Source: Azospirillum picis (lineage in GTDB: Bacteria > Pseudomonadota > Alphaproteobacteria > Azospirillales > Azospirillaceae). From it: a stretch of 64,000 nucleotides of DNA. The stretch is from NCBI RefSeq assembly GCF_017876115.1, contig NZ_JAGINO010000002.1:434001-498000 (forward strand), read 5' to 3'. This document shows, in pieces, positions 9,434-18,073 of the stretch (its first letter is position 1; each line of letters begins with the position of its first letter). The translations under genes and the position numbers were made by a program. A model generated the notes under the pieces. That model was not told the origin of the DNA. It was given only the letters and a program-made list of their open reading frames with translations, and searched no databases.

Positions 9434-11029
9434 TCAAGGAGGGTCGCGGCCGAGCAGACGCAGGACGACGGCGCGCAGGGCCAGCGGTGCGACCGGCTTG
9501 TGCAGGAGGGGATAGCCCGACAGCCGGGCCTCGCGCAGCCGCTTGGGATCGGTGTCGCCGGTGAGGATCATTCCCGGAACCGGGCGATCGAACAGCATGG
9601 CGAGTTGCCGGATGGCGACGATGCCGTTCGCCGCGCCTTTCAGCCGCAGGTCGGAGATGATCAGGTCGAACGGATCGGGTTCCGGCCCGATCCGCCGTAC
9701 GGCGGCGTCGTAGGATTCCGCCCCCACCACGGCGCAGCCCCACTGGCCCAGCAGCGCCTCCAGCGCCGCCAGCACCATGGGATCGTCCTCGACGACCAGG
9801 ATGCGGGTCTGGCTGATGTCGGCCGTCCCGGCCTGCTGCCGGTCACCCGGCCCGCCGCCCGGCGTGTCGCCGGAGGCCAGCCCCTCGCCGGGCCAGTCCG
9901 CGGGCTCGGCCGATTTCGGCACCACGACCACGAAGACGGTCCCCCGCCCTTCCGTGGAGCGGACCTCCAGCCCCAGCCCAAGCCGCCGGGCGAGGCCGCG
10001 GACAAGGGTCAGGTCCAGGCCCAGCGCCGCGGCCCCTTCCCCCGCCGGCCGGTTCAGATCCTCGCGCAGCGCCGCCAGCCGCTCGGCCGATTGACCTCGG
10101 CCGGTGTCCCACACCTCGATGTGCAGGCCGTCCCCGCGGCTGCGGCAACCGACCAATACCCGGCCGCGCGTCGTCGCGCGCAGCGCATTGGCGACCAGGC
10201 CGTGCAGCAGCCGCTCCAGCAGGGCCGAATCGGTCCGCACCATTGCGGAGCACGGCATCACCGTGAAGCGGAGCCCGCGATCGGCGATCCGCGGCGCAAC
10301 GTCCAGCGCCAGCCGCATCAGCACGCCGTTGACGGCATGGCTGCGGATTTCCGGTTCCACCAGCCCGCTCTCAAGCCGCACCAGATCGAAGTGGCCGTCG
10401 ACCATGCTGCGCATCGACTCCACCGCCTGGGTCATCGAGCGCAGGAGGTCGCGGCTGGAACCGTCGGCCGCTCCCCGGGACGGTCCGGACGAACGGCCGC
10501 CGCTGAGACCACCGTTGAGACCGCCGCCGAGCCCGCTGCCGAGCCCGCTGCCCGGCGCAGTGTCGAGCACGCCATCCAGCGTGCCGATCAACAGCGACAG
10601 GGCGGCAAGCGGCTGGCGCAGGTCGTGGCTCGCCGCCGCGAACAGCCGTCCGGCGGGATCGCGCATGGCCGCGGGCGCATCGCCCGGCTGCGGGTCGCGG
10701 CGCGGTTGGCGTTGGGAAGACTGGTCGGGGGAAGACTGGTCGGGGGAAGACTGGTCGGGGGAGGACTGCTCGGGGGAGGACTGCTCGGGGGAAGCCTGTT
10801 CATGGCGCCAGAGCATGCCGCCGCCGGACAGCCGCTCCACGCGGCGGCCGGCAGCGTGAGGCTCCAGCTCGGCCGCGGGCACGCCGACGGCGAGCCGGCC
10901 CGCGAGACCCGGCCAGCGGTCGGAGCCCGCAGTCCAATCCATCAGCCGCCCGTCGGCACCGAACACCAGAAGCGGAGGCGCAGCACCGCGGACATCGTCG
11001 TGGCCGCCATTCACCGTCGCACCTGCCAT
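9434..11029 (-). CDS. Hybrid histidine kinase with C-terminal receiver
   Basis: Cytoplasmic 531-residue protein. A short N-terminal PAS-like segment is followed by a repetitive linker (SPEQS/SPDQS units, residues about 80-105), a HisKA domain with H135 in ASHDLRQPLAAL, a second low-complexity Gly-Leu-Ser stretch (about 160-190), an ATPase domain (VANALRAT, EVWDTGRG) and a receiver domain from about 410 with phospho-acceptor D460 in IISDLRLKG and the LTGDT and LHKP motifs. The ATPase G2 box is degenerate (AALGLDL instead of GxGLGL), so kinase activity may be weak. It diverges from the kinase at 11.2 kb. No strong ribosome binding site precedes the ATG. Confidence 0.8.
   Translation of the reverse strand: MAGATVNGGHDDVRGAAPPLLVFGADGRLMDWTAGSDRWPGLAGRLAVGVPAAELEPHAAGRRVERLSGGGMLWRHEQASPEQSSPEQSSPDQSSPDQSSPDQSSQRQPRRDPQPGDAPAAMRDPAGRLFAAASHDLRQPLAALSLLIGTLDGVLDTAPGSGLGSGLGGGLNGGLSGGRSSGPSRGAADGSSRDLLRSMTQAVESMRSMVDGHFDLVRLESGLVEPEIRSHAVNGVLMRLALDVAPRIADRGLRFTVMPCSAMVRTDSALLERLLHGLVANALRATTRGRVLVGCRSRGDGLHIEVWDTGRGQSAERLAALREDLNRPAGEGAAALGLDLTLVRGLARRLGLGLEVRSTEGRGTVFVVVVPKSAEPADWPGEGLASGDTPGGGPGDRQQAGTADISQTRILVVEDDPMVLAALEALLGQWGCAVVGAESYDAAVRRIGPEPDPFDLIISDLRLKGAANGIVAIRQLAMLFDRPVPGMILTGDTDPKRLREARLSGYPLLHKPVAPLALRAVVLRLLGRDPP
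10716..10805. repeat. 15-bp tandem repeat inside the hybrid kinase
   Basis: Five units of GARGACTGSTCGGGG (10716-10790) plus one decayed unit to 10805. The length keeps the reading frame and encodes SSPDQ/SSPEQ pentapeptides in the linker ahead of the HisKA domain. Confidence 0.9.
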
Positions 11030-11248
11030 AGAACCCGCACCGCGCCCGCCACACTAAGGAAGGCGGCCGACGCTGCAAAGCCGGCCATTGGGCAGATACA
11101 ACGTGAACATCGTGACGTCATACTCAATCATAACTTTTGCGGTATTTTAGATAAATCCAAAATCTCCGGCACGCCGAAATGGGAAAATTGTTACATTTGG
11201 ACAAATATTGAGTGGCCGGCGGCGGCATTTTTTTAACCTTTATTAGGG

Positions 11249-12535
11249 ATGTATATAAATCATGCCGTCATGGACTCCAGTGCGAAGACTTGCGCTCGCC
11301 GGGAGCGGGACCAAAGGGGATCGGACGAAATCCAGTCGACTCATGCTCCGGACTCCGTCGGCGGCCGTATCGCGAACGCGCTGCCGGCAGCGGCGCTGGC
11401 ATTCCTGCCCGACGCGGCCGGGGTCCTTTCCGCATACCACGACAGCACCGGGGCCGTCGTCGATCTGATGTGGCAGGCCGCGAACCCCGCGGCCGAACGG
11501 CTGCTCGGCACGGGACCGCTCGCCGGCCGGCGACTGCACGGCGATTCCACAGACTCCGCCTGCCCGGCCCTGTTCTCGATCCTCGTCGACGCCCTGCGCC
11601 GGCCGGTCGAGCGGACCGTGACCGCGAGGCGCGGAGTCACGCCCATGCGCTGGCGGGTCTCCGCCACCCCGGTGCAGAGCGGCCCGACCCCGGCCGCCCT
11701 GTGCGTGACGCTGGTCGACCTCGGCCCCACCCCGGTTCCCGCCCACCGTGCCGCCGAGAGCGCCGACAAGGTCAAGCGCGAGTTCCTGGCACAGGTGAGC
11801 CACGAACTGCGCACCCCGCTGAACGCCATCCTCGGCTTTTCCGAACTGCTTCTGTCGGAGCCTTTCGGCCCGCTCGGGAGCCCGCGCTACCGCGGCTATG
11901 CCACCGACATCCGCGAAGCCGGCTCCCACCTGCTCGCCCTGGTCGACGACCTCCTCGAACTGTCGAACATCGACGCCGGCCGCGCCACCCTGGCCGAGGA
12001 CGCGATCGATCTCGCGGTTCTTTCGCGGCAGGTGATGGGTTCGCTGGAGCCGTCGGCAGCCGAGGGGCACGTCACCCTCCATCGGGACGTGCCGGCGGAC
12101 CTGCCGCTGCTGCGCGGTGACGCCTCGGCGATCGGGCAGATGCTGACCAACCTGCTGTCCAATGCCGTCACCTTCACCCCGCCCGGCGGCCGGGCGGTGC
12201 TGACCGCCCGCGTCATGCCGGACGGCGGGATCGGGCTGATGGTGGCCGATACCGGCGTCGGCATCCCGGTCGACGACCTGTCCCGCGTCCTCCAGCCCTT
12301 CGAGCGGTCGGACAGCACCATCGCCCGCAATTCCAAGGGGGTCGGGCTTGGCCTGCCCATCGTCAAACGGCTGGTCGAGATACACGAGGGTCGGCTGGAG
12401 CTGATCAGCGAAACCGGCTCTGGCACCTCGGCCGTGCTGGTGTTCCCGGCGTCGCGCAGCCTTCCCCGCGCCATGTGCGGCCCGGCCCGGCCGCCGACGT
12501 CCCGCTCCCCTTCCGGTGCTTCCTCCGGTTCCTAG
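11249..12535 (+). CDS. PAS-domain sensor histidine kinase
   Basis: Soluble histidine kinase of 428 residues. Residues about 45-160 form a PAS-like sensor (VVDLMWQAANPAAERLLG). The HisKA domain carries H185 in QVSHELRTPLN, a classical H-box different from the SHDLRQP type of its neighbours. The ATPase domain has NLLSNAVTFTPPGG (N box), VADTGVGIP (G1), LQPFERSD (F box) and GVGLGLPIVKRLVE (G2). No transmembrane segment is present. An alternative start at 11270 would remove seven residues. The gene is divergent from the hybrid kinase, and a palindromic repeat begins two bases after its stop codon. Confidence 0.85.
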   Translation: MYINHAVMDSSAKTCARRERDQRGSDEIQSTHAPDSVGGRIANALPAAALAFLPDAAGVLSAYHDSTGAVVDLMWQAANPAAERLLGTGPLAGRRLHGDSTDSACPALFSILVDALRRPVERTVTARRGVTPMRWRVSATPVQSGPTPAALCVTLVDLGPTPVPAHRAAESADKVKREFLAQVSHELRTPLNAILGFSELLLSEPFGPLGSPRYRGYATDIREAGSHLLALVDDLLELSNIDAGRATLAEDAIDLAVLSRQVMGSLEPSAAEGHVTLHRDVPADLPLLRGDASAIGQMLTNLLSNAVTFTPPGGRAVLTARVMPDGGIGLMVADTGVGIPVDDLSRVLQPFERSDSTIARNSKGVGLGLPIVKRLVEIHEGRLELISETGSGTSAVLVFPASRSLPRAMCGPARPPTSRSPSGASSGS

Positions 12536-12536
12536 A

Positions 12537-12579
12537 GTGTGATCGTTTCAAGCGGTATCGCCTGAAACGTGAATCACAC
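12537..12579. repeat. Near-palindromic dispersed repeat, copy 1
   Basis: 43-bp imperfect palindrome: GTGTGATCGTTTCAAGCG, a GTAT turn, then a complementary arm with one mismatch and a three-base bulge. With its GGAAGAC flank it matches 13274-13316 with only three differences, in the same orientation. It begins directly after the kinase stop codon and could act as a transcription barrier or be a mobile REP/MITE-like element. Confidence 0.75.
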
Positions 12580-12738
12580 GGAAGACTCTAAGTGCTGGAG
12601 GGCACCGGAAGGCGCAACGAGGAGCTTGGAGCGTTTTGGAGCGTTCGCCGACGTTTTGGCCTTGGCTGCGGGGCGGGGCTGCGGCATTGTACCAAGGATG
12701 TTCATGACCCGTTCTTTTCCAGCCGGACATGCCGCGTG

Positions 12739-13203
12739 ATGAGCGACGATCCGCTCGCCACCGTCGGCCGCGCGCCGCCGATCTTCCGTGGGGTCCGGCG
12801 GTCCCTGGCCACCCGCGGCTATTCCAGCCTGACCGAGTTCCGCCTGTCGAGCGGCCGCCGCGCCGATGTGCTGGCGATCGACGACGCCGGCGGCATCCTC
12901 ATCGTGGAGGTGAAGAGCTGCGTCGCGGACTTCCGTTCCGACCAGAAGTGGCAGGACTACAGGGAGTGGTGCGACGCCTTCTACTTCGCCGTGGATGCCG
13001 ACTTCCCGGCCGAACTGATACCGGACGACTGCGGACTGATGGTCGCCGATGCCTATGGGGCGGAGGTGCTGCGCGAGGCGCCGCTCCACAAGCTGGCGGC
13101 CCCGCGGCGCAAGGCGCTCCTGCTGCGCGCCGCGCTGACCGGTGCCGGCCGCCTGCACCGCATCGAGGATCCGATGTTCACCCAGGCGTCCCCGACGGTG
13201 TGA
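12739..13203 (+). CDS. mmcB: MmcB-family DNA repair protein
   Basis: The 154-residue protein matches the alphaproteobacterial MmcB family, a restriction-nuclease-like (PD-D/ExK) fold linked to DNA damage tolerance in Caulobacter. Visible features are LTEFRLSSGRRADVLAID, IVEVKSCVADFRSDQKWQDY (the ExK catalytic pair), AFYFAVDADFPAELIPDDCG and a helical tail with HKLAAPRRKALLLR. The ATG at 12739 follows a possible GTG one codon earlier; neither has a strong ribosome binding site. Family regulation is often by LexA, but I found no clear SOS box. The gene is bracketed by two copies of the 43-bp palindrome. Confidence 0.9.
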   Translation: MSDDPLATVGRAPPIFRGVRRSLATRGYSSLTEFRLSSGRRADVLAIDDAGGILIVEVKSCVADFRSDQKWQDYREWCDAFYFAVDADFPAELIPDDCGLMVADAYGAEVLREAPLHKLAAPRRKALLLRAALTGAGRLHRIEDPMFTQASPTV

Positions 13204-13273
13204 CCGGCCGCCTCGGACGGTCCGGTGCCCCGGCGACCCGGCAGGGGTGCGGGGGGTGGCGGAAGCCGCTAGG

Positions 13274-13316
13274 GTGTGATCGTTTCAAGCGGTATCGCTT
13301 GCAACGTGACTCACAC
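13274..13316. repeat. Near-palindromic dispersed repeat, copy 2
   Basis: Second copy of the 12537-12579 element, same orientation, three mismatches over about 50 bp including the GGAAGAC flank. It lies 70 bp after mmcB and about 97 bp before the REC-HPt gene. Confidence 0.75.
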
Positions 13317-13412
13317 GGAAGACCAAAAGCTTCGAGCCTGTCTGGTGCTTCACTCTGCACCGAGCGGACTTTAGACTGGAGCGATCTTCGAACCCGCGGG
13401 AGCCTGAGGGGC

Positions 13413-14210
13413 ATGCCGAACGACCGGATGGACGGGTCTCCATCGCTGCGCATCCTGCTGGCGGAGGACGAGACCGTCACCCGCATGGCCGCCCGCGCCC
13501 TGCTGCAACGGGCCGGGCACCGGGTCGTCGCGGTGGAGGATGGGCCGGCGGCGGTCGCCGCCGCCGCCGCCGAGCCGTTCGACCTGATCCTGATGGACCT
13601 CGGCCTGCCCGGCCTGCCGGGCGACGAGGCGGTGGGCGCCATCCGCCGCGGCCCGGGCGGCGCGGCGCCGCGCATCCTGATGCTGACCGCCAGCGCCACC
13701 GCCGAGGGGCAGGCGCGCTGTGCCGCCTGCGGTGCCGACGGCGTGCTGGAGAAGCCGCTGCGCCCGGATCTGGTGGATGCACTGAGCGCCCCCGCGCGCC
13801 CGGCGTCTCCGGGCACCGGCATCGATGCCGGCACCGCCGCCGATTTCGACGAGGGTGCGCTCGCGACCCTGCGCGAGATGCTGCCGGCCGACCGCGCCGC
13901 CGAGCTGATCGACAAGGCGGCCAGGGCGTTGCGCCTGCACGGCGCGACCCTGCGGGAGGCCTTGCGGGACGGGGACCGCGCCACCGCGGCGCTGATGGCT
14001 CACAAGATCGCGGGCATCGCCGGCCAGTACGGCTGCCCCGGCCTGCGGCAGGCGGCCCGTCATCTCGAAGCCGCCATCGAGCCGTCAGCTGGGTCTCGTG
14101 TGTCGCCCGCCGACGGCGACGACCTGCCGGCCCGGACACGGCACCTGGCGGAAAGGCTGGAGCCGGCGCTGGCCTTCCTCGATGCGCGGGCGGCAATGGC
14201 GCGCGGCTGA
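13413..14210 (+). CDS. Receiver-HPt phosphotransfer protein
   Basis: Protein of 265 residues joining two phosphorelay modules. The receiver domain (about 12-125) has the acidic pair LLAEDE, phospho-acceptor D62 in LILMDLGLPG, the LTASA threonine and the LEKPL lysine. A histidine phosphotransfer domain (about 145-255) carries H197 in MAHKIAGIAGQYG. There is no DNA-binding or enzymatic output, so it should shuttle phosphate between a hybrid kinase and a terminal regulator. The ATG is preceded by GAGGGG. It has no partner in an operon; the hybrid kinases elsewhere in the window are candidate donors by domain logic only. Confidence 0.85.
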   Translation: MPNDRMDGSPSLRILLAEDETVTRMAARALLQRAGHRVVAVEDGPAAVAAAAAEPFDLILMDLGLPGLPGDEAVGAIRRGPGGAAPRILMLTASATAEGQARCAACGADGVLEKPLRPDLVDALSAPARPASPGTGIDAGTAADFDEGALATLREMLPADRAAELIDKAARALRLHGATLREALRDGDRATAALMAHKIAGIAGQYGCPGLRQAARHLEAAIEPSAGSRVSPADGDDLPARTRHLAERLEPALAFLDARAAMARG

Positions 14211-14315
14211 CCCGGACAGGATCACCGCGCGATCATTTGCTGCGCCTGACCGGCACTCTCGGCAGGACCGGAAAGGGCGGCCCGGGGGCAGTGCCGGGGG
14301 CAGTGGGGGGAGCGT

Positions 14316-15662
14316 TCAGCTCCGTTCGCCAGGGGAAACCGCGACGCAATGATGGCCGTGCTTGGTCAACTCCACGCAGGCCTTGCGCGCCGTCTTCTCG
14401 TCGGCGAGGCCGGTCAGCCGGGCGCGGTAAACCTTGTCCTTGCCGGTCTTGGCCTCGACGACGCTGGCCTTGGCGCCGCGCAGCAGGACGGGAGCCTGCT
14501 TGACCGCCTGGCTGACCGCCTTGTTGCCGGCGGCACGGCTGGAAAAGGCCCCAACCTGAACGCCCCAGCGGGTGGCGGCGGCGCCGCGCGCCGGCTTGTC
14601 CTCCTTCACCGGCGGCGCCACGGGAACCGCGGCGACCTGGACGGCGCGGGTCGGCTTGGCACGGGCCGCCGGCTCCTCGTCGTCGTCGTCCCCCTCGCCG
14701 TCGATGACGTCGGAGCTCGTGGTGTCGAGGCTGGCCACCAGCGCCTCGCCGTCCCGCGGCCGTTCACCGCGGCCGAATGCCTGGTCGAGCAGCGCCGCCA
14801 TGCGGCTGTCACGGGAGGCCACCGACTTGCCGCCCATCACCACGCCCACCAGCCGGCGCCCGTCGCGCACCGCGGAGGCGGCGAGATTGAAGCCGGACGC
14901 CACGGTGTAGCCGGTCTTGATGCCGTCCATCCCCTCGTAGCGGGACATCAGGTGGTTGTGGTTGGCCAGCGTGCGCCCGCCATAGACGAAGCTGCGGCGG
15001 CTGAAATACGGATAGTACTTGGGGTGGTCGCGCATGAGGGCGCGCGACAGCGTGGCATAGTCGCGCGCGGTGGTCACCTGCTCCATGTTCGGCAGGCCGG
15101 AGGCGTTGCGGTAGAGCGTGTGGCGCATCCCGAGCTCGCGCGCCTTGCGGGTCATCATCTCGGCGAAGCGCGACTCGGTGCCGCCCAGCGCCTCCGCCAG
15201 CACCACGGCGGCATCGTTGGCCGACTTGGTGACCAGGCCGAGGATCGCGGTCTCGACCTTCAGCGTCTGGCCGGCGCGCAGCCCGAGCTTGGTCGGCGTC
15301 ATGCTTTCCGCCCAGGAGGAGACCGGAAGCTGCTGGTCGAGCCGCAGGCGGCCGTCGTCCAGCGCGTCGAAGGTCAGGTAGAGCGTCATCATCTTGGTCA
15401 GGGACGCCGGGTGGACCAGGGCGTCGGCGTCCTGGTCGTACAGCACCTGCCCGCTGCGGGCGTCGACGACGATCGCGGTGGCCTTGGCGGCCAGCGCCCC
15501 CGCCGCCGACAGGCCGGACGCCAGCGTCAGCGCGCCCAGGACAGCCACGGCGGCGAAAAGACCGCGACCGATACCCGCCAAACTCCGCCCGCGGGCCGCA
15601 CCCGACGCACAAAAGGCGAAGGGAAACAACCCGTTACGAACGGTGTTGCGCGTTACACTCAT
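14316..15662 (-). CDS. dacA: D-alanyl-D-alanine carboxypeptidase with SPOR domain
   Basis: Periplasmic penicillin-binding protein of the S11 family (448 residues) that trims the terminal D-Ala from peptidoglycan stem peptides. A signal peptide occupies about residues 25-60 after an unusually long basic N-terminal stretch. The three active-site motifs are present: S87-x-x-K90 (ASLTK), SAN at 147-149 and KTG at 249-251. A charged linker (GEGDDDDEEPAAR) leads to a C-terminal SPOR domain (about 365-445, WGVQVGAFSSRAAG), which usually targets denuded glycan at the septum. This arrangement is common in alphaproteobacteria. The gene is monocistronic and convergent with the REC-HPt gene. Confidence 0.92.
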   Translation of the reverse strand: MSVTRNTVRNGLFPFAFCASGAARGRSLAGIGRGLFAAVAVLGALTLASGLSAAGALAAKATAIVVDARSGQVLYDQDADALVHPASLTKMMTLYLTFDALDDGRLRLDQQLPVSSWAESMTPTKLGLRAGQTLKVETAILGLVTKSANDAAVVLAEALGGTESRFAEMMTRKARELGMRHTLYRNASGLPNMEQVTTARDYATLSRALMRDHPKYYPYFSRRSFVYGGRTLANHNHLMSRYEGMDGIKTGYTVASGFNLAASAVRDGRRLVGVVMGGKSVASRDSRMAALLDQAFGRGERPRDGEALVASLDTTSSDVIDGEGDDDDEEPAARAKPTRAVQVAAVPVAPPVKEDKPARGAAATRWGVQVGAFSSRAAGNKAVSQAVKQAPVLLRGAKASVVEAKTGKDKVYRARLTGLADEKTARKACVELTKHGHHCVAVSPGERS

Positions 15663-15947
15663 GATGGCCCCGCCAACCGCTAGATTTTGGTGCTTTGTTC
15701 AATGTTAAATTCCTGCGAAATCAGTGTCTAGCAGGAATTCGTTAATTTCTTACTTCTGCTTTTGCCCTTTTCCTTGGCCCGGATGAGAAATCCAGGCAGA
15801 AGAGGTATCGGACGGGGGCAGAGGTGTAGCTGGTCGACTTCGTTCGGCCGGAACCGGCCGGAACCGCCGGGAACCGGACGATCGGGGCTTGCCCCGCCGG
15901 CCTTCATCCTCCACCTACCAGGGGCTGCTGACGCGAGGCAAGCGACA

Positions 15948-16748
15948 ATGAGCCGTGGTCACCGAAGAGCCGATCCGAGCGCCATTCCCGTCACAGGAGG
16001 TCCGATCACCGCGGTCCGCGTCGCCGCACCGCTGGCCATCCCGCTCGCCGCGGCGCTGCTCGCCCTCGCCGGCTGCTCCTCCGTCGGGCCGACCGACAAC
16101 CCGGCGGCGCGCAAGTTGAGCTGGTTCAGCTATCTCAATGGCGACGACCTGCGGTCGCGCTGCGGCAAGGACGGCGCGGACCGGTTCCGGCTCGTCTTCA
16201 ACGCCGATTACAACCGGCATGTCCGCACCTACGACGTCGTCTCGGACCCCGGCAAGGGCGGTGCCGCCATCGAGGCGCATGTCATCGAGGCGACCGACCT
16301 TGCCCGCCTCACCCCGGCCGACCCCTTCTCGGCGGCACGCGGCCGTACGGCGACCATCCAGCTCACCCCGGCGCAGTTCGACAGCCTGGTCGGCCGGCTG
16401 GGCGAGGACGGTGCGTTCGAACCGCCGCCGCGCGACATGCGATTGCCGTCGAACGGCTTCTATTGGCTGATCAGCGGCTGCCGGGCCGGGCAGTGGTTCT
16501 TCACCGCCTATCCCTACCCGTCCCGCCGCTTCACCGAAGCCGGCTTCCCGGAGGCGTTGCGGCGCATCGATCCGACGGGCGTCGCCTTTCCCACCCTGCC
16601 GCCGCCGGGCGATGCGCCGCGGACGCGGCCGAGCGCGGGGGACCGCGCGGAGGACGGGCTCTTTTTCGAGGTGGAGGTGGATCGCGACGGGCTGGTCGGC
16701 CCGACGGCCCCCTTCGGCGCGCTGCTCAGCGGCCTCGCGCGCTGGTAA
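15948..16748 (+). CDS. Hypothetical lipoprotein
   Basis: Protein of 266 residues from the ATG at 15948. A hydrophobic stretch ends in the lipobox LALAGC, so C43 should be lipidated. From this ATG the n-region would be unusually long, with 23 residues before the hydrophobic core. A strong AGGAGGT lies at 15995-16001 and points to an in-frame ATC at 16005, which would give an ideal 23-residue signal peptide; GTG or ATG is missing there. The mature part (RLVFNADYNRHVRTYDVV, FYWLISGCRAGQWFFTAYPYP) contains no domain I recognise. The next gene converges on it across a hairpin. Confidence 0.7.
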   Translation: MSRGHRRADPSAIPVTGGPITAVRVAAPLAIPLAAALLALAGCSSVGPTDNPAARKLSWFSYLNGDDLRSRCGKDGADRFRLVFNADYNRHVRTYDVVSDPGKGGAAIEAHVIEATDLARLTPADPFSAARGRTATIQLTPAQFDSLVGRLGEDGAFEPPPRDMRLPSNGFYWLISGCRAGQWFFTAYPYPSRRFTEAGFPEALRRIDPTGVAFPTLPPPGDAPRTRPSAGDRAEDGLFFEVEVDRDGLVGPTAPFGALLSGLARW

Positions 16749-16781
16749 GCGCGGCGCCGGGCAGCGCTCGGGAAAGGGCGC

Positions 16782-16806
16782 GATGCCGGGGTCACCCCCC
16801 GGCATC
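16782..16806. terminator. Bidirectional hairpin between lipoprotein and Anbu genes
   Basis: Perfect 10-bp stem GATGCCGGGG/CCCCGGCATC with a five-base loop, placed between two convergent stop codons. There is no T-tract on either side. Confidence 0.55.
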
Positions 16807-16820
16807 CGCCGGGCGGGCGG

Positions 16821-17582
16821 TCAGACCGCTTCTTCGGCCGGCGCGCGCGGGCGCAGGCTTTCCGGCATCAGCGTCTCCACCCACGGACCGTCGGGCATGC
16901 GGCGCGCCAGTTCGGTCAGGTTGCGGTTCCACCATTGGCGCTGCTCGCCCAGGTCGTCGTAGTCGTAGTTCGACATGCGCCAGCTCCGCGATTCGGCATG
17001 GTAGGACACCATGTCGATGGGGAAGCCGACGTCGTTGGTGGAGAAGCGCGTGCTGTCGAAGGAGAGGTAGGCGAGCTTCAGCGCCGTCTGCATGTCGGTG
17101 CCGTAGGTCAGCGCCCGGTCGAGGATCGGCTTGCCGTAGGCGGTGGCGCCGATCGACAGGTAGGGCGTGCGCTCGTCGACCTCGATCCAGTTGCCTTCGG
17201 GATAGACCAGGAACATGAAGGGCTCCCGGTCCTCGGCGAGTTGCCCGCCGATGATGGCGTGCAGGTTGAAATTCAGCTTGGACGCCTCCAGCGCCTCCCT
17301 GTCCTCCGCGGCAACTTGCCGCAGGCAGGTGGTGAAGGCCGACACCGCGTCCAGCATCGTCGGGTAGGACTCGCCCCGGCGCTTCTGCATGTCGCGGCGC
17401 AGATAGGCCAGAGTCTTGTCCCGCACGCTGCGCAGGCCGGAATTCATGATGAAGAAGCGGTCGCCGCCGCTGCCCATCATCGTCACCTTGCGGGCGGACG
17501 AAAGCTGCGAGCCGCTGGTGATGCGGCCGTCCGACAGACCGATCAGGCCGTCGCGGGTCTTGATGCCAAGGCAATAGGTCAT
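16821..17582 (-). CDS. anbu: Anbu, proteasome-type peptidase
   Basis: Ntn-hydrolase related to HslV and the 20S proteasome beta subunit (253 residues). It begins MTYCLGIKTRDGLIGLSDGR; removal of the initiator methionine would expose Thr2 as the catalytic nucleophile, as expected for the family. Other family blocks are FFIMNSGLRSVRDK, FNLHAIIGGQ, GNWIEVDERTPYLSIGATAYGKP and LSFDSTRFSTNDVGFPIDMV. In most genomes anbu sits with an alpha-E (DUF403) protein, a circularly permuted ATP-grasp protein and a transglutaminase-like protein. None of these is adjacent here: the neighbours are a lipoprotein and a phasin. Substrate unknown. Confidence 0.9.
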   Translation of the reverse strand: MTYCLGIKTRDGLIGLSDGRITSGSQLSSARKVTMMGSGGDRFFIMNSGLRSVRDKTLAYLRRDMQKRRGESYPTMLDAVSAFTTCLRQVAAEDREALEASKLNFNLHAIIGGQLAEDREPFMFLVYPEGNWIEVDERTPYLSIGATAYGKPILDRALTYGTDMQTALKLAYLSFDSTRFSTNDVGFPIDMVSYHAESRSWRMSNYDYDDLGEQRQWWNRNLTELARRMPDGPWVETLMPESLRPRAPAEEAV

Positions 17583-17862
17583 GATCGAATGGTCCCGAAG
17601 ATGCGGCCCGAGGAGCGGAAGCGGCAGTGGCGGGCGTCGAAGCGCCGCACCTGACCTTTTGCCGAGGCGATTCCCGCCTGCGGCACCGTTACACTTGGCG
17701 CACCGCCGGTAAAGCCTTCGTTAAGGAATGGAACCGGACCCGCCCTCTCGCCACCGGCCCCTTCGGGCGCATCTCTTCCGAAAGTGGTGGCGGATTTGTT
17801 TCGCGTCTTACTGGTATGGTGCGGCGCCGCAAGGCCCCCTGGGACGCCCGACCAACGGACAG

Positions 17863-17892
17863 TTGACACCTGCGCGGGCAATCTCATAGATT
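17863..17892 (+). promoter_or_regulatory. Predicted sigma-70 promoter of phasin 1
   Basis: Consensus TTGACA at 17863-17868 and TAGATT at 17887-17892 with an 18-base spacer. It lies in the 491-bp region 17583-18073, of which the remaining sequence shows no supported gene. The mRNA leader would be about 175 bases long. Confidence 0.5.
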
Positions 17893-17899
17893 GCTCATA

Positions 17900-17910
17900 T
17901 TGCATCGCAA
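17900..17910. promoter_or_regulatory. Putative PhaR operator at phasin 1 promoter
   Basis: TTGCATCGCAA, a palindrome containing TGC-N3-GCA, the pattern described for PhaR, the regulator of phasin genes in Paracoccus and Rhodobacter. It starts nine bases after the predicted -10, covering the expected +1. Confidence 0.45.
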
Positions 17911-18073
17911 CATCCATGGCGGGCTCTGTCCGTGGTCCGGAAGCCTGCCCGGGATGCCGCTGCACATTCGCAAATGCAACAGAACCGCTGCCGGCAGGCT
18001 TCGCGACCGCCCTCCGGCGGCCCGGGCCTATCCATCCGGCAAAGCCGGCGTCAGCGAGGAAGGAACGCGCGTC

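Noticed and set aside
10716..10805. CRISPR-like short repeats
   Set aside because: Units are directly adjacent with no spacers and stay in frame within a protein, so they are coding tandem repeats.
12590..12735. LexA/SOS box before mmcB
   Set aside because: No GTTC-N7-GTTC match in the 150 bp upstream, although MmcB is often damage-inducible.
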